Source of the DNA: Irpex lacteus | Lineage: Eukaryota; Basidiomycota; Agaricomycetes; Polyporales; Irpicaceae | Direction: 5' to 3' | NCBI GenBank assembly: GCA_001986395.2 | Contig: MQVO02000005.1 | Location: 1,116,001 to 1,180,000, forward strand | Length of the DNA: 64,000 bases | Shown here: positions 24,710 through 37,402 of the stretch, piece after piece | Layout: every line of letters starts with the position of its first letter | Numbering within the stretch: position 1 is the first letter of the stretch | Notes under the pieces: generated by a model | Databases searched by the model: none | Seen by the model: only the letters and a program-made list of their open reading frames with translations | What the model was told of the DNA's origin: nothing | Translations under genes and position numbers: made by a program

Positions 24710-25056
24710 AACACATGAACGTCGCAATGTTGCCATGGAACGCTGACCTTTGTGTCAGTTTGATGCGCCCCCAACTCATGATGTGCACAAGATCCTGTGC
24801 ACTTATCGACGGATTGAGCCAGTGAGTAGCGTTCGGAAAGTTGTTCGCCGACATGTGCGACCAACGTGTTGGCCTTCTCAAGTCTTCTCAACGCATGGTT
24901 TGACCATAGGGCAACCACATGCCACCAGGAGGAGTTAGCAGACTCCTTCGAGGTATATAAGCAGGGAGTTCTCAGCTCTAAATCTTCAACAGGTTCTCCT
25001 GCTTCCTCGCTTCGACACATCGTTTCATTCGAACCGACGCCAGTCCTCCTACCACC
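24710..25056 (+). promoter_or_regulatory. promoter of aspartic protease copy 2
   Basis: TATATAA at 24954-24960 lies about 100 bases before the start codon. The leader shares long matches with copy 1, including GAGTTCTCAGCTCTAAATC and CTTCAACAGGTTCTCCTGC. Weaker matches continue upstream to about 24710 (CAGTTTGATGCGCC block). Confidence 0.75.
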
Positions 25057-26527
25057 ATGTTCAGCAAGGCTTCTCTCGTCACCTTGACTCTTGCCCTCAT
25101 GGCCGCCGCGGGCCCCATCGCCCGGGACACTGGCATTCGCGTTCCTTTGGCCAAGCGTAGTTCACTCACTCGCGCCGATGGTACTTTCGACAGCGACAAG
25201 GCTGCCCTGGAGCACATTCGTGTGCACAAGTGAGTCTCTCATCGCTTCGAACTCCGAGCATGTTCTGACGCAGGCCTTCATAGCAAATACCAGAGGAACC
25301 TGCGCAACCTGCAGGCCAACACTGGTTCCCTCCCTGACGGCTTCACGATCAAGGACTTCAAGCCCATTCCCCAGGGCTTGAGGAAGCGTGACGACGGCTC
25401 TGAGGAGCTTACCGACCAGCAGGAGGAGCTTTGGACTGGTTCAATCACCATCGGCACTCCCGCTCAGGAATTCACCATCGACTTCGACACCGGCTCATCT
25501 GACTTGTGGATCCCCAGCTCTACCTGCGACAACTGCTCGAGCAAGAAGCAGTACGACGCTTCTCAGTCTTCCACTAGCCAGAAGCAGGAGGGCACCTTCC
25601 AGATCCAATACGGTGACGGCTCCACCGTTCAGGGTGACGTCTACACCGACACTGGTAAGCAGATTTTCAGGAGACCGTCTTGGCAGGTCCTAATCAGCCT
25701 TTATAGTCACTGTCGCCGGTATTACCGTCACGGACCAATACCTCTCTCCGGTCACCACCTTGTCTGACCAGTTCACCCAATCCCCTGAGGATGGTCTTTT
25801 GGGACTCGCTTTCCCCGCCATCTCCAACCTCAAGCAGAACCCCTTCTTCAACACCGCCATTGAGCAGAACGTTGTCAGCTCTGGCGAGTTCGGTTTCAAG
25901 CTCGCCTCCGACGGCTCTGTCCTCTACCTCGGTGGCACCGACTCCTCGCTCTACAGCGGTGACATCGAGTACCACTCTGTCGACAGCTCCACTGGCTTCT
26001 GGCAGGCGACCGGCGGTGCTGCCGTTGTCGATGGCCAGGAGGTCGCTTCTGACATCAGCACCATCATCGACTCCGGCACCACCATCATGTACGGTCCCCA
26101 GGAGCAGGTTGAGGCCTTCTACAACGCCATTGACGGTGCTGAGGTCTACGACTCCAGCCAGGGTTACTGGTCATTCCCTTGCGACGGCGACCTCCCTGAG
26201 GTCGGCTTCAGCTGGGGTGGTGAAACCTGGGCTATCTCTGCTGAGAAGTAAGCTTCTCCATCCGCCTCTACCCACTGCAGTTGCTAACATACTTTATAAC
26301 AGCCTCAACCTCGGTGAGACTGAGCAGGGCTCTGGCAAGTGTGTCGGCTCCCTCGCGGCTCAGGACCTTGGTCTCGGCGATGGTGTCTTCCTCCTCGGTG
26401 ACAGGTAAGGGTACTCTCTAAGCCATCCTTTATCCAGACGCTGACAATCGCCTACAGCTTCATGAAGAATGTCTACACTTCGTTCTCCTTCGATCAGACC
26501 GCTGTTGGCTTTGCTAAGCTCTCGTAA
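25057..26527 (+). CDS. pepsin-type aspartic protease, copy 2 (polyporopepsin-like)
   Basis: Five exons (25057-25229, 25284-25654, 25707-26247, 26303-26404, 26458-26527) give 418 aa. Exon lengths 173, 371, 541, 102 and 70 match copy 1 (173, 374, 541, 102, 70), so the two are recent paralogs differing by one codon, near the propeptide junction (GLRKRDDGSEEL against LQKRADTGSEEL). Catalytic residues are Asp126 (DTGSSDLWIP) and Asp303 (DSGTT). It is secreted and acid-active by family. It is in inverted orientation relative to copy 1, with the Mpe1/RBBP6-like gene between them. Confidence 0.95.
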
Positions 26528-27722
26528 AAGACACGAACTCTGACTCTGGAACATTGTGTCGAGTATACTTATCATTATTAGCTATGCTTCGCCTAACGTT
26601 ACGTCGCTGTCTATCTCCTGCATATTCCCACCATCTGTACTAGTACAATCGCATCTGCATTGTCAATCTCTATTTCTTTCTCTCCTATCCAAGCGATATC
26701 CAAGTGACTGCCGTTTTTTGCATCGCACCTAGGCGCCTTGTGATGGCGCTCTTGTGCTCGACGCCTTTCCAAGTCATCGACGGCCACGACAACGACCGCA
26801 CGACACACGCTCAACTGCATTCCCATTTTGCCTGAGCATTTGTGTGCATAACATCTACTCAGTGCTACATCACATATATTTCTATGTCCCTTCTCTGCTC
26901 GCATGATCACTGGCTATAGTCGACACGACATAAGTACTTACTAGCCTGAGGTATGTATCTAATTATATCGGCTAATGTCAGTACTAGCTTACTAACATCA
27001 TGCCCATATAGCCCCGTGTGATGTTTACAATAAAGTATACGAGATGCGTATGGTACCTAGCGTGTAATAATGAGGAAACACTTAGTCCAGCCTCATGCAT
27101 CATAGCCCGTGTTCCTCCGACAAACGATATCGAGAAAGTCATCGGCACGTCTGCCATAACTGCAGTAACCGGGGTGGTGATACCAGGTATAGCATACTTA
27201 TCGATGCCGTTGATACCGTAGGTGAAGACTAGATCTGGCCAGACTTCACCTATCTTAATACTAGCTGGACACTGGGCGTTTATGACAAGCCATGGTGGGT
27301 CAAGGTATGTTCGCTCAGTGTGGTCCTGCTCCTAATTATTGCTGCATTCTATTTACAGGAGTATTTATTGTATTCACTTGCTCACACGATGAAGCCCTCT
27401 GCTGTAGATAAGGTTTCCTGGCACCTTGATCAGGCGCGGACTTAAACAGCGAACACGCGTTATAGGCGTGGCAGGATTACCGGCACAGCCTGATCATAGA
27501 ACCTTGCGTATCATTCGAGACACGCTTGATCGGGTCTGTTGACCTCGCTGTCTACACATGTAAGGTGTGTTCGGATTTCGAAACGTCCCTCGAAAACTGA
27601 GCGGTCCGTCTTGTATTCCGCTCTTATATAACCCTGCCTTCCTTCTGCCGTTTCTGCGGAAATCATCCCAACGACCCCCCATCTCCATCATCTCTACTGC
27701 AAGCCCAGTACGACCTACGACC
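26528..27722. other. gap without a recognised gene
   Basis: 1.2 kb between two plus-strand genes. Contains a short inverted repeat at 27219-27252. No convincing reading frame. Confidence 0.5.
27219..27252. repeat. hairpin-forming inverted repeat
   Basis: TAGGTGAAG (27219-27227) faces CTTCACCTA (27244-27252), with a further palindromic TCTGGCCAGA in the loop, so most of the 34 bp can pair. Confidence 0.6.
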
Positions 27723-28870
27723 ATGTCCAGCCAAGTTATCTCACATCAGCAGTGGTCCTCCGAGTCCAGCCAAGATGCGTCGCCTCCAGCCTCTCTCAAG
27801 TCCGAATCTTCCGGTTCTCCCCATGGCAAACGCGAGAAGGCTAAGCAGGTCATCGACAACTTGCTTAACAAATTCAGCCGACCTCGGCGAGACTCCACTG
27901 CCTCAAGAAAGAGCGTTGAACGCCGTCTTTCGAAATCACGTCCCCATTCCCTTGTCGCTATATCATCTGAACGACCCGCACCTATCCCGATTACTGTCTC
28001 CTCGCATATGGACACGCTGAACTCCTCGCCGTCCAAACGCGGCAAGATATTCCGTCGATTCAGTATCTCTTCTGCGACCGACTCTGTTCGCTCGCATGAG
28101 TCGGAACGCTCTAGCTCCAGCTTGATGCAACGAGTCCAGGACGCTGCGCGTCCGGATGGCTATGACACTTCAGAAGAGTAAGTCTCCTTGTTTAAATAAA
28201 GTTCAATTATTCGTATCTTATATGAATATCCAGGGTTGAATCCTCAAATGTACAACATCCGCCAGCCTTGGGCACGAGCGTACCTACCACGGACATGGCG
28301 ATTCAGACCGAGCAAGCCGGTCTTGGAGAGAGCCTAGTAATCATACCGTCTCCGATCCAGGAGGAACCAACGCAGGAGCCAACGCAGGATCTTACTGCGG
28401 AAGAAGCTAGCGTGGCTTCACTTTCCCCTGCACTTCCTCCCGTCCTCACTCCAGACGAAGATGTCGACCGTCTCAGTCTGGCAGGTGCTTCAGAAGGTCC
28501 TCACACACCTCCAGCAGTCTCGCCCGAACCACAGTTTGTCGTCTCCGCTGTCGACGAGAGCAGTCACTCAGAATCACCTATCACACGCGGCGAGTCAGTC
28601 ATTTCCGCTATCACTGTCGAAGCTTCTTCGAAGACAGAGGTATCCATTGGCACCACAGAGGCCAAGGCACCTCATGTGTCACGGGCTGCCGCACAGCCTG
28701 AAGCAGATAGCGACTCGAGTTCCCCCTCATTCTCACGGTACTTGCTCAACCTCGTCGCACCCGAGAACCTGGAGCAGTACCGTCGTCCTCTTGGGTACAC
28801 GCTCACGACTCTCTGCTACGGTCTGACTTGGTACCTCGTCACACAAGCACCAGGTCAGGCTCTTATCTAA
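27723..28870 (+). CDS. serine-rich protein with C-terminal membrane segment, unknown function
   Basis: Two exons (27723-28177, 28234-28870) give 363 aa. The N-terminal half is basic and serine-rich with phosphorylation-like sites (RRDSTASRKSVERRLSKS, KIFRRFSISS). The second half is acidic and proline-rich with a small PTQE/PTQD repeat. The only hydrophobic stretch is at the C terminus (LGYTLTTLCYGLTWYLVTQA), suggesting a tail anchor. No known domain is visible. Confidence 0.75.
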
Positions 28871-29536
28871 ATGATCCCGATATCGACCACCTCCCCCTCT
28901 CCTCCACGCTCTTTTCGCATTGTTTTCATCTTCATATTTGCATTATCACACACATCGCAACTGTTGTTGTACGCATATGTTTATTTGTCCTTTGTATTGT
29001 GTTTCCGGTGATCAACCACGAATACCGGACTGTTGTTGTTCTTTTAGATTGTTGTAGTTCTGCTGTAGCTGTACATGTACATGTCACGCACCCAATCCAT
29101 GCCCTTCATGACTTCAATGAGCCTCAGAGTTGCAAATTTGAATTCAAGTATCTTGTGTTCGAAACCATAGCGAACGTTATGGAGTGTAAAACTGGCGGTA
29201 AAACGTAAAATTTTGACCTGTAACTGTACTGACTGACTTGAAGAGCAGTGAAGTGAAGTAAAGGTTTCGATTTTTGGACGTGAACTCTGAGTCGAAATAC
29301 AATATGCATCATCGTGTAGTAAAGGCGCGCGGGAGTGGTTCGGGGTCCTACTTACCTCCACAGCGCCTAGTTTTCATATTAGAACTTGGTATCAAGCTTA
29401 AGCCACAGCTGCCAGTGCCACACGGACGACACACCCAGCCCGGTCGAACAACATAGGCGATAGGTACGCTGAATACTGTAGGAAGATGCCATGTTGCGTA
29501 TTCATGTGCATCTGCTTAGGTGTGTAAGGACGAGCC
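28871..29536. other. intergenic gap upstream of the TRP channel gene
   Basis: 666 bp holding a 3' region and the promoter of the channel gene. No further gene seen. Confidence 0.55.
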
Positions 29537-32500
29537 ATGGCTGAATCTTCAGTGGCCAGCGCCGAACGCGTGCCTTTGCTTCAGCAACGGCGGGAGGTGG
29601 ATACCACTGAGGTGTACCCCATTATACAAAGTGTACGGAGTGTGAGTGCTTCATACTTTCTTTGTGTAACACTGGTCTCAAGTAGCTTTAGGATGTTATG
29701 GTGGGTATGTGCTGCATGCTAAGGGCACAAGTAGGCTGACACTCGATTATCGACTTCATTAGCATTTCATTGGTAAGCTTAGGCACATATAGAACGTAGT
29801 CATAATTAACCAGAGAACTCTAGACACTCCATTGAGCTATGAAGCTGTACGTCTATTACTTTCTTTCCTTTGACACGTGGAAACACATTCCTCACCCACT
29901 CATACGCAGCTCACAGCTCCAGACCTCACTTACACACTGGTTCGCCCCCTCGAGGAAAAGTACAATGCTATTCAGCGCAGAGGAAACCTCTCCGTTGTAT
30001 TTTGCTTTCTCCTTACGCGAGCCTACTTTGTTCGAGACCGTAACCTCACAACAGTTGCACTGTCCCGAACACGTGCGATGTTGTGCGAGATTTTGGCCAT
30101 TCGCACGCTGCGGGCGCATGCGGGGAGTATGCTGGAGCTTGCACTGGCCCTCACAACGAGCTGGCCAGTATACAGCGGTGCAGACCCGGATGTGATTGAA
30201 CGCGCGAGGGAAGAGAGAGACGATGACTTGGAAGAACGGGTAGGCAATGCGATTGAGATCGCAATTATTAGCCAGTCAAAGCGCTTTATCAAGAGTTCAG
30301 CATGTCAAAAGGTCATCGACGGTATTTGGAGGTGAGGTTCTTACGTCTCAGACTGGACCGTAGCCTCGAGTTTGAGCTCAATATTACTGAATCGTAGCGG
30401 AAAGATTGTCTATCAGGCAGACAGCAGCAGGTCCATCCTGTCTGACGTAGGGCTTATGCAGTCGCAGACGTCATGAATGACACTAACATACTTATCATCT
30501 AGACATACAAACGTACTCCAGTTCATTTTTATGACCCGCACAAGGCACCGCTGCTGGATCATTATAGGTCAGCTGACACCGTTCATCATGATGCTCTGAA
30601 AAGCTCAATGTTTCTTCACAGGCTGAAGGTCCCCGCCGTACGCTCCGTGCTTGAGTATTTGAAGTCAGTATACACTGATAAACAACATTATCATCCGAGG
30701 CTTACGTGATTCATAGCTTCCTCATCCTGTTCATCCTTTTCATAGTTGCACTTGAGTTCAACAACATTGATGATATAAATGTTGCAGAAGGGATATTCAT
30801 GATATACGCTCTGGGTTTTACCTTGGAGAAGGTGGCCGCCATGCAAGAGCATGGTATCAGAGGTGTGTCTAATTACATGCACGAAGTCAACCTCTCACAC
30901 ATAGCCGACAGTCTACTTCAAGGGAACATGGGTAGGTGCCAAGTGCTGAATATGTGGAATCAGCGTTCTGAATGACTTCGTCTTCTGTGACAGAATGGCT
31001 TTGACCTTGCGTTCGGTAAGCTCGTCGAGCAAGACACTCTATATATTGCCTAACTCTAGACAGTTACACTCTTCTGCACATACGCTGTGCTACGCCTATA
31101 CGGAGTATACTACTACCGTACGAGTCAGGTTCCTCTCACCAGACCTATGGTCGCTCATGGTATCCCATAGGTTACTGGGCACGGACGACTGGTATGGACT
31201 TCCTTGCTCTCATTGCAGTTCTTATGTTCCCTCGGTGAGTATGTTCATCGCTCGGCTCAACTTCAGAATTTGACTTCATGACATGTGGATTTACGTATAT
31301 AGGCTCGCTTTCGTAACGCTCAAGAATAACTTGATGGTCTTGTCACTTCGAGCGATGATAGTACAATTTGTCGTCCTCATGCTTATTGCCGCTTTCTGCT
31401 TTGGTGGATTCCTGTATGCTCTGTGGACGTGAGTAACCTGTGATGGTTCTCGGAGTACATAGCATCGCTGACAATTCACATACACGCAGATTGAGCCGAA
31501 ATGAAGCAGGGTACGTCAGATGAGTGAGCATCTTTGAGTCGTGTTTGACAACATGCGGCACAGGTACTCGGCCGGGTGAGTCGGCTCACATTCATGTATG
31601 ACGTGTTTCTCAGTATAGCTAATCTACTACTTAGACAAATATCTTGGTGGATGCTTGATCTTTATTTTGGCCTGGATGCTTCCGGGTTTGATAAGTCTGG
31701 TACGCACACTCTCGAAGATTTGCTTAACAAGGTCTCTGAACATCACTTCTTAGCAAATTTCCACCCTGTATTCGGTCCGTTCTTGATGGTCACATATGCA
31801 TGCTTGAGTAATACGCTCCTGCTTACAGGTGAGTAAACCTTTGTGTATACACCTGTGAAGTATGAGTTTTGACATCGTTGTGTCAGTCCTTGTCTCCGTA
31901 AGTCGCTCGATTACTTGAGAAACAAGCCTGGTATGAATAGGCCGCGCTAACGGCTTATAGATCCTCTCACACACGTTCACAACTATCAATGACGATGCAG
32001 CGGCTGAGGTGAGCATAACTGTGCATATATTCAAACACCCACCAATCATGACTCCAGGCAATGTTCAGAAGAGCGGTATCCACTATCGAAGGGTGACCTT
32101 GTTCCCTCTTACTCGGCAACTCTCGTCGTGCTGACTTGATTTCGATGACAGAGTGAAGGCGGACTCGCTCTTCTCGTATCAGCCTCCGGTTAACTTAATC
32201 GCTCTTTGCATCATGTTACCCGCTAGTTACATCTTGAATCCAAGATGGTTTCACAAGGTATGTACACGATGACTATAACCCTATAAAGCCTGTCTGACAT
32301 CTCTCTCCGATCAGGTCAATGTTTTTATGATTAGGTCTGTCTAGTGTTTATGGCATAGAACGACACGATCATCTGATATGTTATGTAGGTCGACGAGTTT
32401 TCCCATTCTGCTACTCATCGCCCTGTACGAACGGCAAGCAAAGCGCGCTGGAGCGCTCACATTCTATGAGACTTTTTCTACCGCAGCGGAGAAAGTCTTC

Positions 32501-33528
32501 GATACCCTGCCTCGTGGGCTGAAGAGACTCTGTGAGTAAATTTTCCAACTTAACCGTCAGTCATAACATCTGACCGTCCCGCAGCACTTTTCGATGGACT
32601 TGCTGGCGCAGAAGCTGATATCGATGCGGTACGTGATCTATATAGTGGCTGCAGCGTCTTCCTTTAATAGGCAAACTGAATGGGACCCTAGATATTTGAG
32701 CTTGAAGACTCCGAAGCAGAGGATGCCGATGAGAGTGCCCTCGATATGACTGACGCAGGCCCCATTCCACCAATCGACATCCGTGCTCGACGAATGTCCC
32801 AAGCGTCCCGTCCACGCGTCTCACTTTCTAGCACCCATAGCCAGGGGAATGGCGGGAACGGCGGAAATCCCCCTGCCTCTCGTCCATCTCCCTCTGGTTC
32901 TCCGCGCAAAGCCGAACAAAACTCTCCTTCCCCGAGTCAAGTCCCTCTCCCGCGCACGCGTCTTACATCCCTAGTCACCCGCTTACAGGATGCAGGACAG
33001 AGCGCTCCGAGCCCATTGGCACAGGTCTTTCAGCCGCTCATTGTCAATGAAGAACCCTCGATATCCGATGACATGCAACAACAGCAGTTCGAATTTCCTG
33101 GGAGCGGAAGCACTGCACCCCCAACTTCTGTGATAAGTTACGGCCCAGCCACTCGCAGGCGACTCTCATCCATGGTGCCAGCGCAACATCAGCAACCATC
33201 GCATCGCCGTGGGTTTTCAACGGCCACAGGGGATTCGTTCTTCCCACCAGCACAATCTGCGGCCCCACAAGGCCAGACCTCTGCGCTTGGGCTTGCAATG
33301 CGTAGGCCTGCAGGAGGAAGAGGGGGTGCTGGACTGGGAACTATCGCTTCAGAGGTGGTTTCGGAGAGTCCTGACAGTCATGCAGGGCCTGCAGAGACAG
33401 CCAGCCAGATCGAAGAGGAGGGTTCGGAGTCTACTCTGGAGACAAGGTTAGATAGGATGGAGAGCAGGCAGAAGAGAATCGAGGATTTGTTGGTTCAGTT
33501 GGCTGCGAAGATCGCAGACAAGCCGTGA
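29537..33528 (+). CDS. Yvc1-type TRP cation channel
   Basis: I resolve 26 exons in continuous phase, 857 aa. Exon ends: 29641, 29692-29700, 29763-29772, 29824-29846, 29910-30331, 30398-30446, 30503-30567, 30622-30663, 30717-30862, 30912-30931, 30994-31015, 31064-31117, 31171-31234, 31303-31428, 31490-31510, 31564-31575, 31635-31699, 31754-31828, 31887-31897, 31961-32008, 32058-32092, 32152-32257, 32315-32334, 32389-32531, 32585-32628, 32692-33528. The cytosolic N domain has LTTSWPVYSGAD, GNAIEIAIISQSKRFIKSSA and FYDPHKAPLLDHYRLKVPAV. Several membrane segments follow, with a pore region near WWMLDLYFGLDASGF. The long serine/proline-rich tail ends in a coiled coil. Yeast Yvc1 releases vacuolar calcium under osmotic stress; the same role is inferred. 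Confidence 0.9.
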
Positions 33529-33777
33529 TAGACCGGAGGGCAGGATTCAACGTTCAGTACTTCAGTGTCCAGGGCTCAGGCGTTCATGATATCCACCATT
33601 CAATTTGCAGTTTTTATCTCACCGTCATATGGAATACATCCCGTAACTTATTATCAAGCAATTTCTTACACAGGCAATAGATTCGTTCAGTAGATTAAAC
33701 TCATTATTATCTGCTCGCCTAGCCAACTTTTAAGCATCGATCGGTACATACACGCGACCGACACAATACATAATCAT

Positions 33778-35638
33778 TTAGTATACACCAGGGATGAATT
33801 TGTACTTGACGATGGAGCAGTAGCGTTCCCAGTCCTTGCCGTACTTGATAGCGCATCTGTGACGACATTAGCTGTCAGCGCGCTCGGGCACAACAGACGC
33901 TGTGAACTCACCTCTCGAAGTCACGTCCAACACGGTGAACGAGCACGGCGATGAAGAAGACAGAGTAGAAGTAGGGGATAGGAGAGCAAGTACCCTGGCA
34001 GAGCCCCCAGGTGAGACTCATGATCCAGTCCGCAACATAGTTCTATTTTTTGGCTGTAATCAGGAAATCGGCGTCACAAAGCAGAATAGATAACACTCAC
34101 AGGCTTGCGAGAGTATGCCCACCAGCCGTCAACGAGCAAACGGTTTCCGTGCTTTGTTTGAATGAACTTGGGGTTCTCAAGAGTACCATAGGGTAGCTGA
34201 GGGAAAGTCTTGCGGTAAGTCGTAATACCCTGGGTCTGCATCTTGAAGCGACTCTTCTGGGACATGGAGGTATCCCAAATATAGTAAGCGGTGAGCAGGG
34301 TGGCAAACAGAGCGACATTCGTCAAGGTAGAGAAACGGTAGTTCTCCGGGTCGTGGTTGGCCATGTAGAGCACAGAGTAGATGTATGACTGCGGAATATG
34401 TAGGTGAGTTGGTCGTTTTGATCTGATAAGGCAACTTACGAATGGTACACCTGCAAAGTTCCAGAAGATAACCAAGAAGCCCCACCTTCATAACAGGGTC
34501 AGCCGAGGATGGTGTGAAGCGTACATGAAACGTACTTCTCGTGGAACATGTCCCAAGTCTGCGGAATGCACTCTTCACCCTTGATGCTAAGCACAGGTAG
34601 GGTTAGATTCGGTTACATGTGCCAAGACATAGAACATACCAAGCATTCAGATACAGCCAAGTAGCAAGGACCATGAATGCCATGTTCTATGATTGATTCC
34701 TATCAGAAAGTGTTTTATATTACGGTAGGCATCACTCACCGGAGTCACGTATCCGTATTGCTCATACTGCTTACATGCGCCCGAGACAGAGATGAAGAAC
34801 ACCAAGACCCAAGGGATTCTGACCTCGAGCCACATCTTCAGGTCAATAGAACCAATACGCGGGTTCAGGCAGGCACCCATGAAGACGTCGTAAATGAAGT
34901 TACCAGACATGCGGATCTGGTTTCCAGTGGCGACAGTGAGGAAGTACATCCCGAAAGACACGCTGAAGCCGACGATCATCGCGACAGTCATGAGATGGCC
35001 GAAGTTGTCGATGATAGACTGAAGACGGATGACTCCGGTGTACTGCAGAACAGCAGCGACCGCCCAGGTGATGTAAATGCAGCCGATAGCGTTGCATTTG
35101 TACATGAGAGTCTTGTAGCCGAGGGACGGGACGGGGAGACCTTCCTGCATGTAACCGGGGACGATACCAGCGAGTGTGAGTTGGAAAGCCATGAGTCCGA
35201 GGTACGCCTTCCACGCGTAGGCATTGGGGCTTGCATCCTGCACAGACATTAGCTCACAATCAGCAAGTGCAGAGACAAGACGTGAACTCACTACACGAAT
35301 GTGCTCCCACAAACGGCCCAAGAATGGTTGAATGTCATTTACGGAGTTCGGGTAGATGAGCTGGCCATCGTAGAAGACCAAGCAGACCCACAAATAGTAC
35401 ATAAGCACCGGGAATCCAGTCATAATAGCCAGAACACCCCATGGGCCACCGAACTCATATCTAATGCTTTGTCAGAGTTTTGCCTTGTTGCCAGCAAGAA
35501 AACGCACTCGGTATGGGAATCCAACAACTGGTCTGTCTTCTTGCCCTCCTCGGTCGGCGTGTTGAGCTTGACGCTGCCATTGACGGCGGGGCGCTGACGC
35601 AAACCGTCGGCCTGCGTCGTTTGAGTTGCGGTCGACAT
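33778..35638 (-). CDS. ERG4: delta(24(24(1)))-sterol reductase (ergosterol biosynthesis)
   Basis: Nine exons (35638-35508, 35460-35292, 35237-34740, 34686-34640, 34586-34536, 34485-34440, 34388-34101, 34042-33912, 33856-33778) give 479 aa. ERG4/ERG24-family signatures are strong: EFGGPWGVLAIMTGFPVLMY, YNCNAIGCIYITW-like membrane helix, RIGSIDLKMWLEVR, CIPQTWDMFHEKWGF, the NADPH-binding end LLVDGWWAYSRKP and WGLCQGTCSPIPYFY, and the terminus YKFIPGVY. It reduces the C24(28) double bond in the last step to ergosterol in the ER membrane. It converges on the TRP channel gene with a 249-bp gap. Confidence 0.95.
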
Positions 35639-36050
35639 TGCGGTCGTTGGTCGCGGTGTCGGTCTTACCCGCACGGTCGCCTAGGTTTTAAACAGGTCGT
35701 ACGAGGCGCCTGCTCCTCGGCGATCAAAGGACGATAGCCGAATGAGGAAGGTATACTCACGCAACTTCCGCGATTCGGGTGTCCGTGAGCAGTATTTAGG
35801 AGACCAAAAACGTCTGCGGCCCGGGCGAAGATATTGAATGTGCTTGAGCGGCTTGCAAATTTCTGAGTGTCTGTACCTAGGCTACGCTACCCGATCACTG
35901 CTAGAGGCCTGAGTCCCTCATGGCAGCGAGTAAGTACTTCTAAACTTTCTGCTCTGTTTACTTCAGAAATGGAATATGATGTAAACTAACCAAGACACAG
36001 CAGTACTGTACATTAATCTATGCTAATATTTGTACCCAACCCGAAATATT
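35639..36050. promoter_or_regulatory. upstream region of ERG4
   Basis: 412 bp between ERG4 and the tandem minus-strand F-box gene. A palindromic TCGTACGA sits about 60 bases before the ERG4 start codon. No gene present. Confidence 0.4.
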
Positions 36051-37402
36051 CTAGACAGATCTATATGCAACTTCAATACCCTTTCTACGGAGCTCATCTA
36101 CATCCAGCATCGTAGGTATAACTTTGCCCAGTAGTGGTCCCAAGTCAACAAACGCGCCTGGTATCTGTAGGTAGTCTGTCGAGCGCCCAGCCATAAACAA
36201 CACCCTTCTGATTCTACCGAACTGCGGCTTCTCCGCAATCACCTTCCCTAACTCGGACCATCCAAATGAAGAGAGCATGCTCTCTGCTTCGGCGGCATCT
36301 CCACGAAGAATCGGATATACGGCAAACCTGACTTCCTCAAGATACGCGGAAGAGATTTGAGCAAGGATGGAGTGTAGCCATGTGGTGATGAAGGACGGGT
36401 CACGATATGTTGGTACACCGAGTGTAATCGTTCGCAGGGTGGTGAGCGGGGCAAGATCAAGGTAGGACTCGAGTGCTCTGGTAGATGTAGAAGTATCTTA
36501 TAGGATAGGTTTCATCAGTATCTACACAGCATAAAAATATAAAAGAACGTACTTCTCGTCTTGCTGTGTGAAGTACTTGGTGACCCTATCTCCAGATGCC
36601 TCAATGACTCTCCCATGGAGGCGAGGAGCTCCCTTAGTCGCGTGTCATACGCACCGATCAATGGGAGCTTTAATGTCTCGACCACGTTTGCAGGCGTCGC
36701 GTCCAACAACCACTCAATGACTCTATCTCTCGAAAAGCAACTGCCCAAGTCTAACTCCCGCAATGCCATCTTCGGTGCAACGGAAGAGGCTAGCACGTCC
36801 GACAGTGCACGGTGATTCTGCGAAGGCTCGTGTGCCCAACGTCCCCACCACACTCCATCGAATTGCAGCCTCGAAAGCGAAGGGAACGAGAGGCAGAGCT
36901 GCTGTACGTCCTCGAAGTTATCGAACGAGCACGTGCTGATGGCCAGCTTCTCCACCGAGGAGGATACGATCCCCGAAGCAATGGGGACTTCAGCCGTTTG
37001 CTCCGAGTCTTCATCAAACGGAATTCCAAGACCATTACGTTTCGGAGCGCCGAACCAAAGTCCGTCCAAAGTGAGTGTTTGAAGGTTCGGCAGAAGGGAT
37101 AGGACGGAGAGGGTGTAGTGAAGGAGGTTGAGGTCATACCACTGGCATGCCTCACCCTTCTTCTGCAGGACGACTACAGAGCGGATGTAGAACCCGACAG
37201 CAGGCGACGTGCTCGTTAGGAGTGTCCGGAGCTTTGTTAGCTCGTCGGAGGCGCAGTTAAGTCGGAGGTTGCTCCAGAGGTGATACCGAGCTGCAGGGAG
37301 CCAGGATTTCTGTACGAGCGCGCAGCGAGAGAGGGTGGTGGGGTCGTCGTGAAGATGATCAAGGATAATGTCGTCCAGCTCGGGAGGGAGTGACCAGGTC
37401 AT
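36051..37402 (-). CDS. F-box-like protein (2)
   Basis: Two exons (37402-36553, 36496-36051) give 431 aa. The start MTWSLPPELDDIILDHL was chosen because it sits directly at the F-box-like motif; an in-frame Met 83 codons upstream would add a leader unlike the family. The motif continues LSRCALVQKSWLPAARYHL. Leucine-rich strands follow (LPNLQTLTLDGLWF, SFPSLSRLQFDGVWWG, MALRELDLGSCF, SLRHLEIGS). Likely a substrate receptor of an SCF ubiquitin ligase; target unknown. Confidence 0.85.

Noticed and set aside
34677..35252. 191-codon plus-strand frame opposite ERG4
   Set aside because: Antisense to conserved ERG4 exons; no independent support.
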